Source of the DNA: Clostridia bacterium
Lineage (GTDB): Bacteria; Bacillota_A; Clostridia; Christensenellales; Borkfalkiaceae
Assembly: GCA_017462825.1 (NCBI GenBank)
Contig: JAFTQI010000004.1
Location: 1-49,846, forward strand
Direction: 5' to 3'
DNA length: 49,846 nt
The notes under the pieces: model-generated
Told to the model about the DNA's origin: nothing
Database searches by the model: none
What the model saw: the letters and a program-made list of their open reading frames with translations, nothing else
Position numbers and translations under genes: made by a program
Shown: positions 16,876 to 26,517 of the stretch, in pieces
Layout: every line of letters starts with the position of its first letter
Numbering within the stretch: position 1 is the first letter of the stretch

Positions 16876-17901
16876 ATGGCAATTTCTTATAAGGACAGCG
16901 GCGTAGACGTAACGAGAGGCTATAAAGCCGTAGAACTCATGAAAAAACACGTAAAATCCACCTATGATAACAACGTAATCGGGGATTTGGGCTCGTTTGG
17001 CGGTTTCTATTCGATCGCAGGCGAAAAGATGGAAGAACCTGTGCTTGTAGCCGGTACGGACGGCGTAGGCACGAAACTCAAATACGCGTTCTTGCTTGAA
17101 AAACACGATACCATCGGTATCGACGCGGTCGCTATGTGCGTAAACGACATCGTTTGTCAAGGCGCAAAACCGTTGTTTTTCTTGGACTACTACGCTTGCG
17201 GTAGACTTTATCCGGAGGCGGAAGCGGACGTTGTAAAAGGGATCGCGGACGGTTGTAGACAAGCGGGCTGCGCGCTCATCGGCGGTGAAACGGCGGAAAT
17301 GCCCGGTTTTTATCCCGACGGCGAATACGACTTGGCTGGCTTTGCGGTCGGTATCGTCGACAAGAAAAAAGTTATCAACGGTAAGAGTATCGTTCCCGGC
17401 GACGTGCTTATTGGTTTGAAATCGACGGGGGTACACTCCAACGGGTATTCGCTTGTTAGAAAACTTTTCGGCGACAGCGACAAAGCGGCATTGGAAGCGT
17501 ACGATGAAGAACTTGGCGCGAGTGCGGCGGAAGTGCTTTTGAAACCCACGCGTATTTACGTTAAGAGCATCCTTTCCTTGATTGAAAAAGTGGAAGTCAA
17601 GGGGATTGCGCACATTACGGGCGGCGGTTTTATTGAAAATATTCCTAGAATCTTGCCTGAAGGCGTTGCGGCGGAAATCGAAAAGAATTCCTACGAAGTT
17701 CCCCCTGTATTCAAAGTAATGCAAAAACGCGCGGGGATCACCGACGAACAAATTTACAATACGTTTAATATGGGGATCGGTATGATCGTATGCGTTTCGC
17801 CTGAGAACGTAGAAGCGGCGATGGAATCTCTCAAAGCAACGGGCGAAGACGTGGTTGTAGTAGGTAAGACCGTTGCTGGAAAGGGCGTAATCTTAAAATG
17901 A
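16876..17901 (+). CDS. purM: PurM, AIR synthetase
   Basis: The 341-residue enzyme cyclises FGAM to AIR with ATP. Motifs: GTDGVGTKLKYAF, MCVNDIVCQGAKPLFFLDYY, IGGETAEMPGFYPDGEYDLAGFAVG, HITGGGFIENIPR, FNMGIGM. Length is normal. The RBS is AATGGAGTAGATAA before ATG 16876. The last bases overlap the purN start (ATGA). Confidence 0.96.
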   Translation: MAISYKDSGVDVTRGYKAVELMKKHVKSTYDNNVIGDLGSFGGFYSIAGEKMEEPVLVAGTDGVGTKLKYAFLLEKHDTIGIDAVAMCVNDIVCQGAKPLFFLDYYACGRLYPEAEADVVKGIADGCRQAGCALIGGETAEMPGFYPDGEYDLAGFAVGIVDKKKVINGKSIVPGDVLIGLKSTGVHSNGYSLVRKLFGDSDKAALEAYDEELGASAAEVLLKPTRIYVKSILSLIEKVEVKGIAHITGGGFIENIPRILPEGVAAEIEKNSYEVPPVFKVMQKRAGITDEQIYNTFNMGIGMIVCVSPENVEAAMESLKATGEDVVVVGKTVAGKGVILK

Positions 17902-18515
17902 AGAAAATAGCAGTATTCGCATCGGGCGGCGGCACGGATTTTCAATCGGTGATTGACGCTAACGAGCGCGCGAAATTTTGCGAAATCGCGTACTTGGTAG
18001 CCTCAAAATCCGGTATCGGCGCGATTGAGCGCGCAAAAAAACACGGTATCGAACCCCTTGTGTACGAAAAAGAAAGGTATGCGGATAAAGCCGCGTTTTA
18101 TCGACACGTTGCGGACGTTTTAAAGGCGTCGGGTGTGGAATATATTGTTTTGGCGGGTTGGCTTTTGGTAATTCCTGAAGACTTTATAAACGAGTTTGAA
18201 GATAGAATTATCAATATCCATCCCTCGCTTATTCCGTCCTTTTGCGGTATGGGTTATTATGGTTTGCGCGTGCACGAAGCGGCGATTGCGCACGGAGTGA
18301 AATTAAGCGGCGCAACGGTGCATTTCGTTTCCGCGGAAGTAGACGGCGGCGCAATTTTGATGCAACGGGCAGTTCCCGTCGAGCCTGACGATACGCCTGA
18401 AATTTTGCAGCAAAGAGTCTTAAAAATAGAGCATCAAATGCTCCCTGAGTGCGTAAAACTTCTCTGCGAGGGGAAAGTTTGCAAAGAGGGTCGCAAAGTG
18501 AGAATTTTACAATAA
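17898..18515 (+). CDS. purN: PurN, GAR formyltransferase
   Basis: The 205-residue enzyme transfers a formyl group from 10-formyl-THF to GAR. It has the FASGGGTDFQSV start, the catalytic NIHPSLIPSF segment (Asn, His) and GATVHFVSAEVDGGAILMQ, which carries the conserved His and the catalytic Asp. It overlaps purM by four bases, indicating translational coupling. Confidence 0.95.
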   Translation: MKKIAVFASGGGTDFQSVIDANERAKFCEIAYLVASKSGIGAIERAKKHGIEPLVYEKERYADKAAFYRHVADVLKASGVEYIVLAGWLLVIPEDFINEFEDRIINIHPSLIPSFCGMGYYGLRVHEAAIAHGVKLSGATVHFVSAEVDGGAILMQRAVPVEPDDTPEILQQRVLKIEHQMLPECVKLLCEGKVCKEGRKVRILQ

Positions 18516-18527
18516 ACGGAGAAGAAT

Positions 18528-19802
18528 ATGAACGTTTTAGTGATCGGAAACGGCGGTAGAGAACACGCGGTAATTCAAGCGTTAAAAAAATCGCCGAAAG
18601 TAACAAAAATTTACGCTATGAAAGGAAACGCGGGGATCGCGCAAGACGCGGAGCTCGTTAACGTGGACTATTGCAACGTAAAAGCGGTCGGCGATTGGGT
18701 CGATGAAAAAGGGGATATCGATTTTACCGTCGTCACCCCCGACGATCCGTTGGCTTTGGGACTTGTGGATGAATTAGAAAGCCGCGGACATCGCGCTTTC
18801 GGTCCGAGAAAGAACGCCGCGATCATTGAGGCGAGCAAGGCTTTTTCCAAGGAGCTTATGAAAAAGTACTCTATTCCAACGGCGAGCTATGAAACGTTCG
18901 ATGATTACGCGCTTGCAACGGAATACGTGAAAAAATGTAATATTCCCGTCGTTTTAAAAGCGGATGGGCTTGCGCTTGGTAAGGGCGTGTTGATTTGTAA
19001 AACGCGTGAAGAAGCATTGCAAGGGCTTGCGGAAATGATGCTCGATCAAAAATTCGGCTCGGCGGGCAGTAAGGTCGTTGTGGAAGAATTTTTGGAGGGT
19101 CCGGAAGTTTCCTGCCTTGCTTTCACCGACGGTAAGACGATAAAACCGATGATTACGAGTTGCGACCATAAACGCGCGCTCGACAATGACGAGGGCTTGA
19201 ATACGGGCGGTATGGGCACGTTTTCTCCCGCTCCCTTCTTCGGGGAAAAGTCGGCGAAAGAAGTCATGGAAAAGATTATGCAGCCTACCGTGTCCGCAAT
19301 GAACGCGGAGGGCAGACCTTTCAAAGGTGTGCTGTATTTCGGGCTCATGAAAACGAAAGACGGCTATAAAGTGATTGAATACAACGCCCGTTTCGGCGAT
19401 CCGGAAACACAGGTAATTTTGCCGATGTTAAAAACCGATCTTTTAGAGATTTTCGAAGCGATAGTGGACGAGCGGTTGGACGAAGTGGAAATAGAATGGG
19501 AAAAGGGCGCATGCGTATGCTTGGTGCTCGCAAGCGGCGGTTATCCCGAAAAATATGAAAAGGGCAAGGAAATCAGCATCGGGAATTTAGATAAAGACGT
19601 GATTCTTTGCCACGCCGGTACGGCGGAAAAGGGCGGCAAACTCGTCACGAGCGGCGGCAGAGTACTCGGCGTTTGCGCAAAAGGCGAAGATATCGAAGCC
19701 GCAAGAAAAAAGGTTTATGTAAATGCGGAAAAAATCCGTTTTGACGGTATGTACTATCGTAAGGATATCGGTATTAAATATAGAGAAATTGCAAAGGAAT
19801 AA
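18528..19802 (+). CDS. purD: PurD, GAR synthetase
   Basis: The 424-residue ATP-grasp enzyme joins phosphoribosylamine and glycine. Motifs: VLVIGNGGREHAV at the N-terminus, VVLKADGLALGKGVLI, GLNTGGMGTFSPAP, EYNARFGDPETQVILP. The RBS ACGGAGAAGAAT precedes the ATG. In many Clostridia purH lies between purN and purD; here it is absent. Confidence 0.96.
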   Translation: MNVLVIGNGGREHAVIQALKKSPKVTKIYAMKGNAGIAQDAELVNVDYCNVKAVGDWVDEKGDIDFTVVTPDDPLALGLVDELESRGHRAFGPRKNAAIIEASKAFSKELMKKYSIPTASYETFDDYALATEYVKKCNIPVVLKADGLALGKGVLICKTREEALQGLAEMMLDQKFGSAGSKVVVEEFLEGPEVSCLAFTDGKTIKPMITSCDHKRALDNDEGLNTGGMGTFSPAPFFGEKSAKEVMEKIMQPTVSAMNAEGRPFKGVLYFGLMKTKDGYKVIEYNARFGDPETQVILPMLKTDLLEIFEAIVDERLDEVEIEWEKGACVCLVLASGGYPEKYEKGKEISIGNLDKDVILCHAGTAEKGGKLVTSGGRVLGVCAKGEDIEAARKKVYVNAEKIRFDGMYYRKDIGIKYREIAKE

Positions 19803-19808
19803 AGCGGT

Positions 19809-22800
19809 ATGATTTATAGAATTTTTGTAGAGAAGAAAGACAACGTACAAGCAAGAAAGGAAGCGTCGGACATAAAAACGCTGCTCAATATTCAAACGGA
19901 AGATTTTCGCTTGGTTTTGCGTTATGACGTTGAGGGTTTGACGGAAGAAGAATTGAATGCGGCGATTCCGTCCGTGTTCTCCGAGCCGCCCGTAGATTAC
20001 GTATATTTGGAAAACTTAGAAATTCCGAACGGTTACAAGGCGTTTGCGGTTAGCTATTTAACGGGTCAGTACGATCAAAGAGCTGACAGCGCGGCGCAAT
20101 GCGTACAGCTTTTGACGAGAAAAGCCCGTCCGCTTGTGAAATGTGCAAAAATCTATATGGTCAAGGGTGTGACGGACGAAGAACTTGTCGCGATTAAAAA
20201 GCATATCATCAACCCCGTCGAAAGCGAAGAAGTGGGCTTTGAAAAGCCTGAAACGCTCGTGAGAGTAGCGGCGGAAGGCGCGCCCGTAGCCGACGTAGAC
20301 GGCTTTATCGAAATGTCGAACGAAGAAATCACGGCGTATCATAAAAACGTCGGCTTTGCCATGAGCGCACTCGATTTGGCGTTCGTTCGCGACTATTTTA
20401 AGGACGAAAAACGTAATCCGACGGAAACGGAACTCAAAGTAATCGATACCTATTGGTCGGACCACTGCCGCCATACGACGTTTGCGACTGAGTTGAAAAA
20501 TATAAAAATCACTTCCAAAAATACGGGTATTCAAAAGGCGTACCATCTTTATGAAGAACTTTATCAAGAGCTTAACGGCGCGCGCCCCGATAAATATCCT
20601 TGTCTTATGGATTTAGCGACGATTGCCGCGAAAAAACTCAAAAAAGACGGTATCCTTGATAACCTGGATATTTCCGATGAAATCAACGCTTGCTCCATTC
20701 AAATCGAAGCGGAGCTTGACGGTAAGAAAGAACAATATCTTGTTATGTTCAAGAACGAAACGCACAACCACCCGACGGAAATCGAGCCGTTCGGCGGCGC
20801 GGCGACTTGTCTTGGCGGCGCGATTCGCGATCCTTTGAGCGGCAGAACGTACGTATATCAAGCGATGCGTGTAACGGGTGCGTCCGATCCTAGGGAAAGC
20901 TTGGAGGATACGCTTAAGGGCAAGCTTCCCCAACGCGCAATCACCCAACGTGCGGCGGCGGGATTCTCGTCATACGGCAACCAAATCGGTCTTGCAACGG
21001 GTATTGTAGACGAAGTCTACCACGAAGGCTATAAAGCAAAACGCTTGGAAACGGGCTTCGTTGTCGCAGGCGCGAGAAAGGAAATGGTCTATCGCGAAGC
21101 ACCCAAAGCAGGAGACGTTATCGTCCTTCTTGGCGGTGAAACAGGTCGCGACGGTTGCGGCGGTGCGACAGGCTCGTCCAAAGCGCACGATTCCCACTCG
21201 GTTGAAACCTGCGGTGCGGAAGTGCAAAAGGGTAACGCTTTAACGGAAAGAAAATTGCAGCGTTTGTTCTTGAATAAGGAAGCAACGCGTAAAATTAAAA
21301 AATGTAACGACTTCGGCGCGGGCGGCGTTTCCGTTGCGATCGGCGAACTTGCAGACGGCTTGGATATCGAGCTTGACAAAGTTCCCAAGAAATACGAGGG
21401 CTTGAACGGTACGGAGCTTGCGATTTCCGAATCGCAGGAACGTATGGCGGTGGTTATCGACAAGAAAGACGTAGACGCATTTATCGCGCTTGCAGCGGAA
21501 GAAAACTTGACGGCTACGCCCGTTGCGGTCGTCACTGATACAGGCAGAATGCGTATGTTCTTAAAGGGCAAAGCCATTGTCGATATTTCCCGCGATTTCT
21601 TGAATACAAACGGCGTGAAGCAGGAAACGAACGTGGAAATTGCGGACGAAATCACGGCTTGGTTTGACAAAAAATCGGGCTTGGATTTTGCGGAAGAAAC
21701 GAAGAAAGTTTTGTCTGACTTGAACGTTTGCGCAAAGAAAGGCTTGTCTGAAACCTTCGACTCAACAATCGGCGCGAGAACGGTGTATATGCCTTGGGGC
21801 GGTAAGACTCAGCGTACGCCAGCGATTGCGATGGCGGCGAAGATTTGCGGCGGAGAAACGGATGATTGTACGGTTTCGGCATACGGCTACTCGCCCTACT
21901 TGATGGAAACGAGTCCGTTTATCGGCGCAATCTATTCCATTGTTGCGTCGGTATCCAAGGTCGCGGCAACGGGCGCGAAATATAGCGACGTTCGCTTGAC
22001 TTTGCAAGAATTCTTCCAAAGAATGACGAAAGAAGCGAAAGTATGGGGCGTACCCACGTCCGCACTTCTCGGCGCGGTATACGCGCAAATAGGGCTTGGG
22101 CTCGGCGCGATTGGCGGTAAGGACAGCATGAGCGGTACGTTTGAAAATATCCACGTGCCCCCGACGCTTATTTCCTTTGCGCTTGCGCCTGCAAAAGCAA
22201 GCAAACTCATCACCAACGTCTTAAAGGGCGGCGAAAAGCTTTACCATATCCCCGTACCCAAAGACGAAAACTCCGTGCCTGACTTCAACGCGCTCAAAAC
22301 AGCGTACGAGGAAGTATATAAGAACATCGAAAACGGAAATATTACGTTCGCGACGGTTGTCGAAAACGGCGGCGTAGGCGCGGCGGTAATCAAGTCCGCG
22401 CTCGGTAATTCCGTCGGCGTGGAATTTACGATGACTGCGGACGAACTTTACACCGAAGGCTACGGCGATTTGATTGTTTCGCTTAAAGACGAAACTGCAA
22501 TTTGTTCGTGCGTTGCAAAGAAATGTATAGGACAGGTACGCGGTGAATCGTTTGTATGCGGCAATCAAAGCGTTTCCATGGACGGCGCGGCTTGCGCGTA
22601 TATCAGCCCTCTGGAAAGCGTGTTCGCAACGACGGCAGCGGCTGACGGTAATGCGGAAAATTGCGATTATACGTTGGGCGTAAAGTATACGAATATTGCG
22701 ACCAAGCTCGCAAAGCCGCGCGTATTTATCCCTGCATTCCCCGGCACGAACTGCGAACTCGACACTGCGAGAAAGTTTCTTCTCGCGGGCGCGGACGTGG

Positions 22801-23510
22801 AAACGGTTGTCGTACGTAACCGTACTCCGCAGGATATTGAAGAAAGTGTTGAGCGCATTGTAAAAGCAATTAAAAACGCGAATATCGTCGCATTTCCCGG
22901 CGGTTTTTCGGGCGGCGACGAGCCGGACGGCAGCGGTAAATTTATCGCAACGACTTTCCGCAACCCGTATATCGCGGAACAGCTTGAAGAACTTTTGAAT
23001 AACCGTGACGGTTTGGCCCTCGGTATTTGTAACGGTTTCCAAGCGCTTATCAAGTTAGGGCTCGTGCCTTACGGTCACGTTAAGGAAATGACGGAAAACT
23101 CGCCCACGCTTACTTTCAATAATATTTCCCGTCACGTTTCGACGGTGGTAGACGTGCGCGTTGCTTCGAACTTATCGCCTTGGCTTTCGGCTTGCAAGGT
23201 CGGGGAAACGTATAAAGTACCCGTATCCCACGGCGAAGGTAAAATCGTTGCGCCGATTGCGGAGCTTGAAAAAATGCGCGCAAACGGTCAAATTGCAACG
23301 CAATATGCGGATTTAAACGGCAAGGTTACGATGGAATCTCCGTTTAACCCCAACGGTTCTATGTGGGCAATCGAAGGGATTACCTCTCCCGACGGTCGCG
23401 TGCTGGGTAAGATGGGGCATAGCGAGCGCATCGGCGAAAATCTTTATAAAAACGTCGAAGGCAATTTCGATATGAAGATTTTTGAAAGCGGCGTTCGGTA
23501 TTTCAAATAA
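19809..23510 (+). CDS. purL: PurL, phosphoribosylformylglycinamidine synthase (fused synthetase-glutaminase)
   Basis: The 1233-residue single-chain FGAM synthase is of the long type used by many Clostridia. Substrate and ATP motifs include DTYWSDHCRHTTF, NETHNHPTEIEPFGGAAT, GGCGGATGSS-like DGCGGATGSSKAHD and GGKDSMSGTFE. The C-terminal class I glutaminase is complete: PAFPGTNCELDTAR, FPGGFSGGDEPDGSGK, the nucleophile Cys in LGICNGFQALIKLG, and PVSHGEGKI with MGHSER. Unlike PurF, its glutaminase motifs are intact. It starts 6 bp after purD and ends the pur gene series. Confidence 0.95.
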   Translation: MIYRIFVEKKDNVQARKEASDIKTLLNIQTEDFRLVLRYDVEGLTEEELNAAIPSVFSEPPVDYVYLENLEIPNGYKAFAVSYLTGQYDQRADSAAQCVQLLTRKARPLVKCAKIYMVKGVTDEELVAIKKHIINPVESEEVGFEKPETLVRVAAEGAPVADVDGFIEMSNEEITAYHKNVGFAMSALDLAFVRDYFKDEKRNPTETELKVIDTYWSDHCRHTTFATELKNIKITSKNTGIQKAYHLYEELYQELNGARPDKYPCLMDLATIAAKKLKKDGILDNLDISDEINACSIQIEAELDGKKEQYLVMFKNETHNHPTEIEPFGGAATCLGGAIRDPLSGRTYVYQAMRVTGASDPRESLEDTLKGKLPQRAITQRAAAGFSSYGNQIGLATGIVDEVYHEGYKAKRLETGFVVAGARKEMVYREAPKAGDVIVLLGGETGRDGCGGATGSSKAHDSHSVETCGAEVQKGNALTERKLQRLFLNKEATRKIKKCNDFGAGGVSVAIGELADGLDIELDKVPKKYEGLNGTELAISESQERMAVVIDKKDVDAFIALAAEENLTATPVAVVTDTGRMRMFLKGKAIVDISRDFLNTNGVKQETNVEIADEITAWFDKKSGLDFAEETKKVLSDLNVCAKKGLSETFDSTIGARTVYMPWGGKTQRTPAIAMAAKICGGETDDCTVSAYGYSPYLMETSPFIGAIYSIVASVSKVAATGAKYSDVRLTLQEFFQRMTKEAKVWGVPTSALLGAVYAQIGLGLGAIGGKDSMSGTFENIHVPPTLISFALAPAKASKLITNVLKGGEKLYHIPVPKDENSVPDFNALKTAYEEVYKNIENGNITFATVVENGGVGAAVIKSALGNSVGVEFTMTADELYTEGYGDLIVSLKDETAICSCVAKKCIGQVRGESFVCGNQSVSMDGAACAYISPLESVFATTAAADGNAENCDYTLGVKYTNIATKLAKPRVFIPAFPGTNCELDTARKFLLAGADVETVVVRNRTPQDIEESVERIVKAIKNANIVAFPGGFSGGDEPDGSGKFIATTFRNPYIAEQLEELLNNRDGLALGICNGFQALIKLGLVPYGHVKEMTENSPTLTFNNISRHVSTVVDVRVASNLSPWLSACKVGETYKVPVSHGEGKIVAPIAELEKMRANGQIATQYADLNGKVTMESPFNPNGSMWAIEGITSPDGRVLGKMGHSERIGENLYKNVEGNFDMKIFESGVRYFK

Positions 23511-23531
23511 GCGTTTAGGAGTAAATTTGTA

Positions 23532-24287
23532 ATGATCGATATGCACACGCATATACTGCCTCATATTGACGACGGAGCAAAAGACAGCACCATGTCCGCG
23601 TTCATGCTCAAAAAGGAAGCGGAGCAAGGCGTGAGTGCGGTCGTGCTTACGTCCCATTATTACGGCAAAAAATACGGACCCTCGCACTTTTTAGAACGTA
23701 GGGCAAGCGCCTTTGAAAGGATTAAGAATAAAATCCCTGAGGGTTTGGAGATTCGTCTTGGTGCGGAAGTGTATTTCACGGGCGTGAACGTAGCGGAACC
23801 CGATGAGCTTTGCAAACTCGCAATCGAGGGCACGAAATATATTTTAATGGAATTCCCGTTTACGGAAAAGTGGACTTACGAGCTTTTGGATAAACTCGCG
23901 GAATTTATAGGGGAAACGGGCTACACCCCGATTATCGCGCACGTGGAACGTTATCGCGAAATTAAAAAACGCCCTGCATATATCACCGAGCTTATTGATA
24001 TGGGTTGTTTGATTCAAGTCAACACGAAAGCCTTTTTGGATAAAAAGGAAAAAAAACTTGTTTATGCGCTTTTAAAAAACGGTATGGTGCATTGTATCGG
24101 TACGGATACGCACGATTTAGAGAATCGCGCGCCGAATTATGCGGAAGCGAAAGAAACGGCTAAAAAAGCGGGTTTTGAAAAAGAATGGTCGAAAATCCAA
24201 GCGGATATGGAAAAGATTTTAGCGGATGAAAAAGTAAGCGTTTCACCGCCAAAGCTTTTGAGAAAGTTTTTTGGGAAATATTTATAG
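23532..24287 (+). CDS. CpsB/CapC-type PHP tyrosine phosphatase
   Basis: The 251-residue metal-dependent PHP phosphatase is of the CpsB/YwqE group. Metal-site motifs: MIDMHTHILPHIDDGA (residues 1-16), TSHYY, GAEVYF, AHVERYREI and GTDTHDLENRAPNY. Relatives dephosphorylate tyrosine kinases that control capsule or exopolysaccharide synthesis. No kinase or polysaccharide genes are adjacent here, so its target is unknown. TTTAGGAG lies before ATG 23532. It is 21 bp after purL with no terminator and is probably co-transcribed. Confidence 0.9.
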   Translation: MIDMHTHILPHIDDGAKDSTMSAFMLKKEAEQGVSAVVLTSHYYGKKYGPSHFLERRASAFERIKNKIPEGLEIRLGAEVYFTGVNVAEPDELCKLAIEGTKYILMEFPFTEKWTYELLDKLAEFIGETGYTPIIAHVERYREIKKRPAYITELIDMGCLIQVNTKAFLDKKEKKLVYALLKNGMVHCIGTDTHDLENRAPNYAEAKETAKKAGFEKEWSKIQADMEKILADEKVSVSPPKLLRKFFGKYL

Positions 24288-24298
24288 TAAAAAATACG

Positions 24299-24326
24299 TT
24301 TCATAAACGAAAAACGTGTTTATAAT
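24299..24326 (+). promoter_or_regulatory. Possible promoter of the DUF1858 gene
   Basis: TATAAT at 24321-24326 with a weak TTTCAT -35 at 24299-24304 (16-bp spacer). Confidence 0.5.
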
Positions 24327-24356
24327 AAAGAGAAAATAAAAAAGGAGAAAAATAGA

Positions 24357-24557
24357 ATGGCAAAAATTACGGCAGATACTTTGATTGCGGATTGCTTGCA
24401 AATCAACCCCAACGCGCCTGAAATTTTGATGGCGGCAGGTATGCATTGTTTCGGTTGTGCGATGGCGCACGGTGAAACGGTTGCGGAAGCGGTTGCGGTA
24501 CACGGTGAAGACCTTGACGCATTGCTTGCAAAACTCAACGAAGGGTTGGAAGACTAA
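24357..24557 (+). CDS. DUF1858 / hybrid-cluster-associated redox disulfide domain protein
   Basis: The 66-residue protein starts with ITADTLIADCLQINPNAPEIL and carries the paired-cysteine HCFGCAMAHGETV motif (C-F-G-C, near residues 31-34) typical of small redox disulfide proteins often linked to hybrid cluster protein. It should be a cytoplasmic thiol or redox adaptor. No hcp gene is in the window. AAAAGGAGAAAAAT is a strong RBS. It has its own probable promoter and a strong terminator, so it is a monocistronic gene. Confidence 0.88.
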   Translation: MAKITADTLIADCLQINPNAPEILMAAGMHCFGCAMAHGETVAEAVAVHGEDLDALLAKLNEGLED

Positions 24558-24585
24558 TAATAACCGAGCAAAAAAGCTCGTGGAA

Positions 24586-24627
24586 AAACAAACAGCGGAA
24601 GACTTTTGTCTTCCGCTGTTTGTTTAA
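24586..24627 (+). terminator. Strong bidirectional terminator
   Basis: An 18-bp perfect stem, AAACAAACAGCGGAAGAC / GTCTTCCGCTGTTTGTTT, with a TTTT loop between convergent genes. A smaller hairpin (CGAGC-A6-GCTCG) precedes it. Confidence 0.9.
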
Positions 24628-24669
24628 ATATTATTGCTTAATATTTTGAGAGCGATGAATTGTTAGGAA

Positions 24670-26031
24670 TTATAAGAACACGTATTTTAAGATGAAAAGT
24701 ACGCACAAAACGTACATAATCGGGGAAATATCTTTCCATTTCTTGCAAACGAGGTTGATGATGACGTAAGAGATAACGCCGAGCGCGATACCTTCCGCAA
24801 TGCTGTAAAAAAGCGGCATCGCAATAACGCACAAGTATGCGGGAATTGCGGTCGTGTAGTTATCTTCTGTGACTTTCAGTTCGCAAATATTGCTAAACAT
24901 CAAGAATCCAACCATGATCAACGCAGGAGCGGTAGCAAAAGAGGGAATTGCCGTAAAGATAGGTGCGAAAAACATCGAAAGCAGGAAAAGAATCGCGGTG
25001 ACCATTGCGGTAAGCCCCGTGCGGCCGCCCGCTGCAACCCCCGCCGACGATTCAACGAAAGTCGTGGTAGTGGAAGTACCCAAAATCGCGCCTGCGCTTG
25101 TCGCGATGGCGTCTGCCATCAAAGCGGGCTTAATCTTGGGTAAACGCCCGTTTTCATCAAGCATTTTCGCTTTCGTGCTAACGCCGATAAGCGTTCCAAG
25201 TGTGTCGAATAAGTCTACGAACAGGAACGAGAACACAACGACGATGAAATTAAAGAATCCAACCCCGTCAAAATCAATTTTAAAGCATTGGCCGAACGTT
25301 TCGCCAAGTGAGGAGAAATCGGTAAAGCCCCAAGAAGGGTACAAGGAATAATATTCAAGCTCGGCATTCGGTACGTAAATCTTTGCCGCTTGACAAAGCA
25401 TACCAAGTCCCCAAGTACCCAAAATCCCGATAAGGATAGAACCTTTCACTTTTTTGATGTACAAGATAGCGGTAAGGAGCGTCCCAACAATCGCAAGCAA
25501 CGCGCTAATACCCGAAGTTTTGAAATTGTCGGTAAAATCAACGATAGTTACGAGGGTTGCGCTGTCGATTGAAAGTCCCGCGCTTTGCAAACCGATAAAC
25601 GCGATAAACAAGCCGATACCGATAGACACAGCATTTTTCAGTTGCAGGGGAATCGCGTTGAAAATGGCTTCGCGGACGTTTGTTAGCGAAAGAAGAATAA
25701 AGATAATACCTTCAATAAACACCGCAAACAAAGCGACTTGCCAAGAATAGCCCATCGTACCGACGACAGTGTACGCCATGTAGGCATTTAAGCCCATACC
25801 CGCGGAAAGCGCGAAGGGAAGATTTGCCGTAAGCGCCATGCAGGCAGTACCGAGGAAAGAGGCAAGACAGGTAGCCAAAAGCACGGCGTTGGGAGCCATG
25901 CCAGCGGCTTTCAGCACGCTGGGGTTGACAGCCAAGATATACGCCATTGTCATAAAGGTGGTGACACCTGCAATCACTTCCGTTTTTACGTTCGTATTGC
26001 GCTCTTTCAGTTTGAAAAGTTTGTTGAGCAT
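24670..26031 (-). CDS. NCS2-family purine (guanine/hypoxanthine) permease
   Basis: The 453-residue membrane protein is of the AzgA/PbuG subgroup of NCS2 transporters. Motifs: EVIAGVTTFMTMAYILAVNP near the N-terminus, GMGLNAYMAYTVVGTMGYSW, FLFVDLFDTLGTLIGVSTKA and the segment GTSTTTTFVESSAGVAAGGRTGL, all characteristic of purine-type members. It should take up hypoxanthine, guanine or adenine by proton symport, complementing the pur operon. The start at 26031 has a GGGGA box; the longer open frame upstream covers the promoter and is not used. A promoter lies 34 bp upstream with only a short leader, so no purine riboswitch is present. Confidence 0.92.
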   Translation of the reverse strand: MLNKLFKLKERNTNVKTEVIAGVTTFMTMAYILAVNPSVLKAAGMAPNAVLLATCLASFLGTACMALTANLPFALSAGMGLNAYMAYTVVGTMGYSWQVALFAVFIEGIIFILLSLTNVREAIFNAIPLQLKNAVSIGIGLFIAFIGLQSAGLSIDSATLVTIVDFTDNFKTSGISALLAIVGTLLTAILYIKKVKGSILIGILGTWGLGMLCQAAKIYVPNAELEYYSLYPSWGFTDFSSLGETFGQCFKIDFDGVGFFNFIVVVFSFLFVDLFDTLGTLIGVSTKAKMLDENGRLPKIKPALMADAIATSAGAILGTSTTTTFVESSAGVAAGGRTGLTAMVTAILFLLSMFFAPIFTAIPSFATAPALIMVGFLMFSNICELKVTEDNYTTAIPAYLCVIAMPLFYSIAEGIALGVISYVIINLVCKKWKDISPIMYVLCVLFILKYVFL

Positions 26032-26064
26032 GATTTTCCCCTTTGTATTTTTTTGATTAAGTTT

Positions 26065-26093
26065 ATTATACCAAAACCGACAGCTTTTTGCAA
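26065..26093 (-). promoter_or_regulatory. Sigma-A promoter of the NCS2 permease
   Basis: Minus strand TTGCAA (26088-26093) and TATAAT (26065-26070), 17-bp spacer. Confidence 0.85.
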
Positions 26094-26185
26094 GGATATG
26101 AAAGAAAGTTTTTAAGTAATATTTATATAAGGAAGGATGGGGAAAACTTTTTGATAGGGAGTAATAAAAAACATCACTGCAAAGA

Positions 26186-26517
26186 GGTGACCTTATCGGG
26201 TATCTGCCGTTTCCCACCTACGGTGTGAGCCTCGGCAGGGCTTCGCTGTTTTCAACAGCTCGCGCGAACCCTTCGGGGCCTCGTAAAGGTCAAACCAAAA
26301 GAAACATGGCACCAAACGGTGCCCTGTTCCTTTTGGTGACCCTTAACCAACCTAAATCGAACCTTTTCGCGGGAATCTCCGACACCCTTAAAAGGGAACC
26401 CTCGGAGAGCGTCGGCAATAAATTGCCTCGCGCGAACCGACGTGTTCTCCACCATTCCCGTATGGGTCACCAAAAGCAAAATTCCTAAACCGAACAATGT
26501 TCGATTTAGGAATTTGC
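26186..26517 (-). repeat. Structured ~330-bp element bounded by a copy of the tRNA-Glu 3' end
   Basis: The 15-mer GGTGACCTTATCGGG at 26186-26200 repeats exactly the 3' end (with CCA) of the intact tRNA-Glu gene at 26519-26533, in the same orientation, like the att repeats of an integrated element. Inside are a perfect 13-bp inverted repeat (CTTTTGGTGACCC at 26330-26342, GGGTCACCAAAAG at 26464-26476) and an ACCAAAAG/CTTTTGGT hairpin around GGCACC/GGTGCC (26294-26337). Open frames here on both strands have no recognisable protein features. No integrase gene is present. It could be a non-autonomous mobile or satellite repeat, or a relic. Related copies elsewhere in the genome are expected but cannot be tested here. 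Confidence 0.6.
26476..26517 (-). terminator. Intrinsic terminator of tRNA-Glu
   Basis: A long stem (CCTAAA/TTTAGG, CGAAC/GTTCG) directly after the CCA end, followed on the minus strand by a T-rich TTTTGCTTTT. Confidence 0.8.

Noticed and set aside
24869..25572. Plus-strand frames of 60-160 codons opposite the NCS2 permease
   Set aside because: Composition mirrors the membrane-protein codons; no RBS or domain.
26032..26064. Purine riboswitch in front of the NCS2 permease
   Set aside because: The mapped promoter leaves a leader of only about 25-30 nt, too short for an aptamer.
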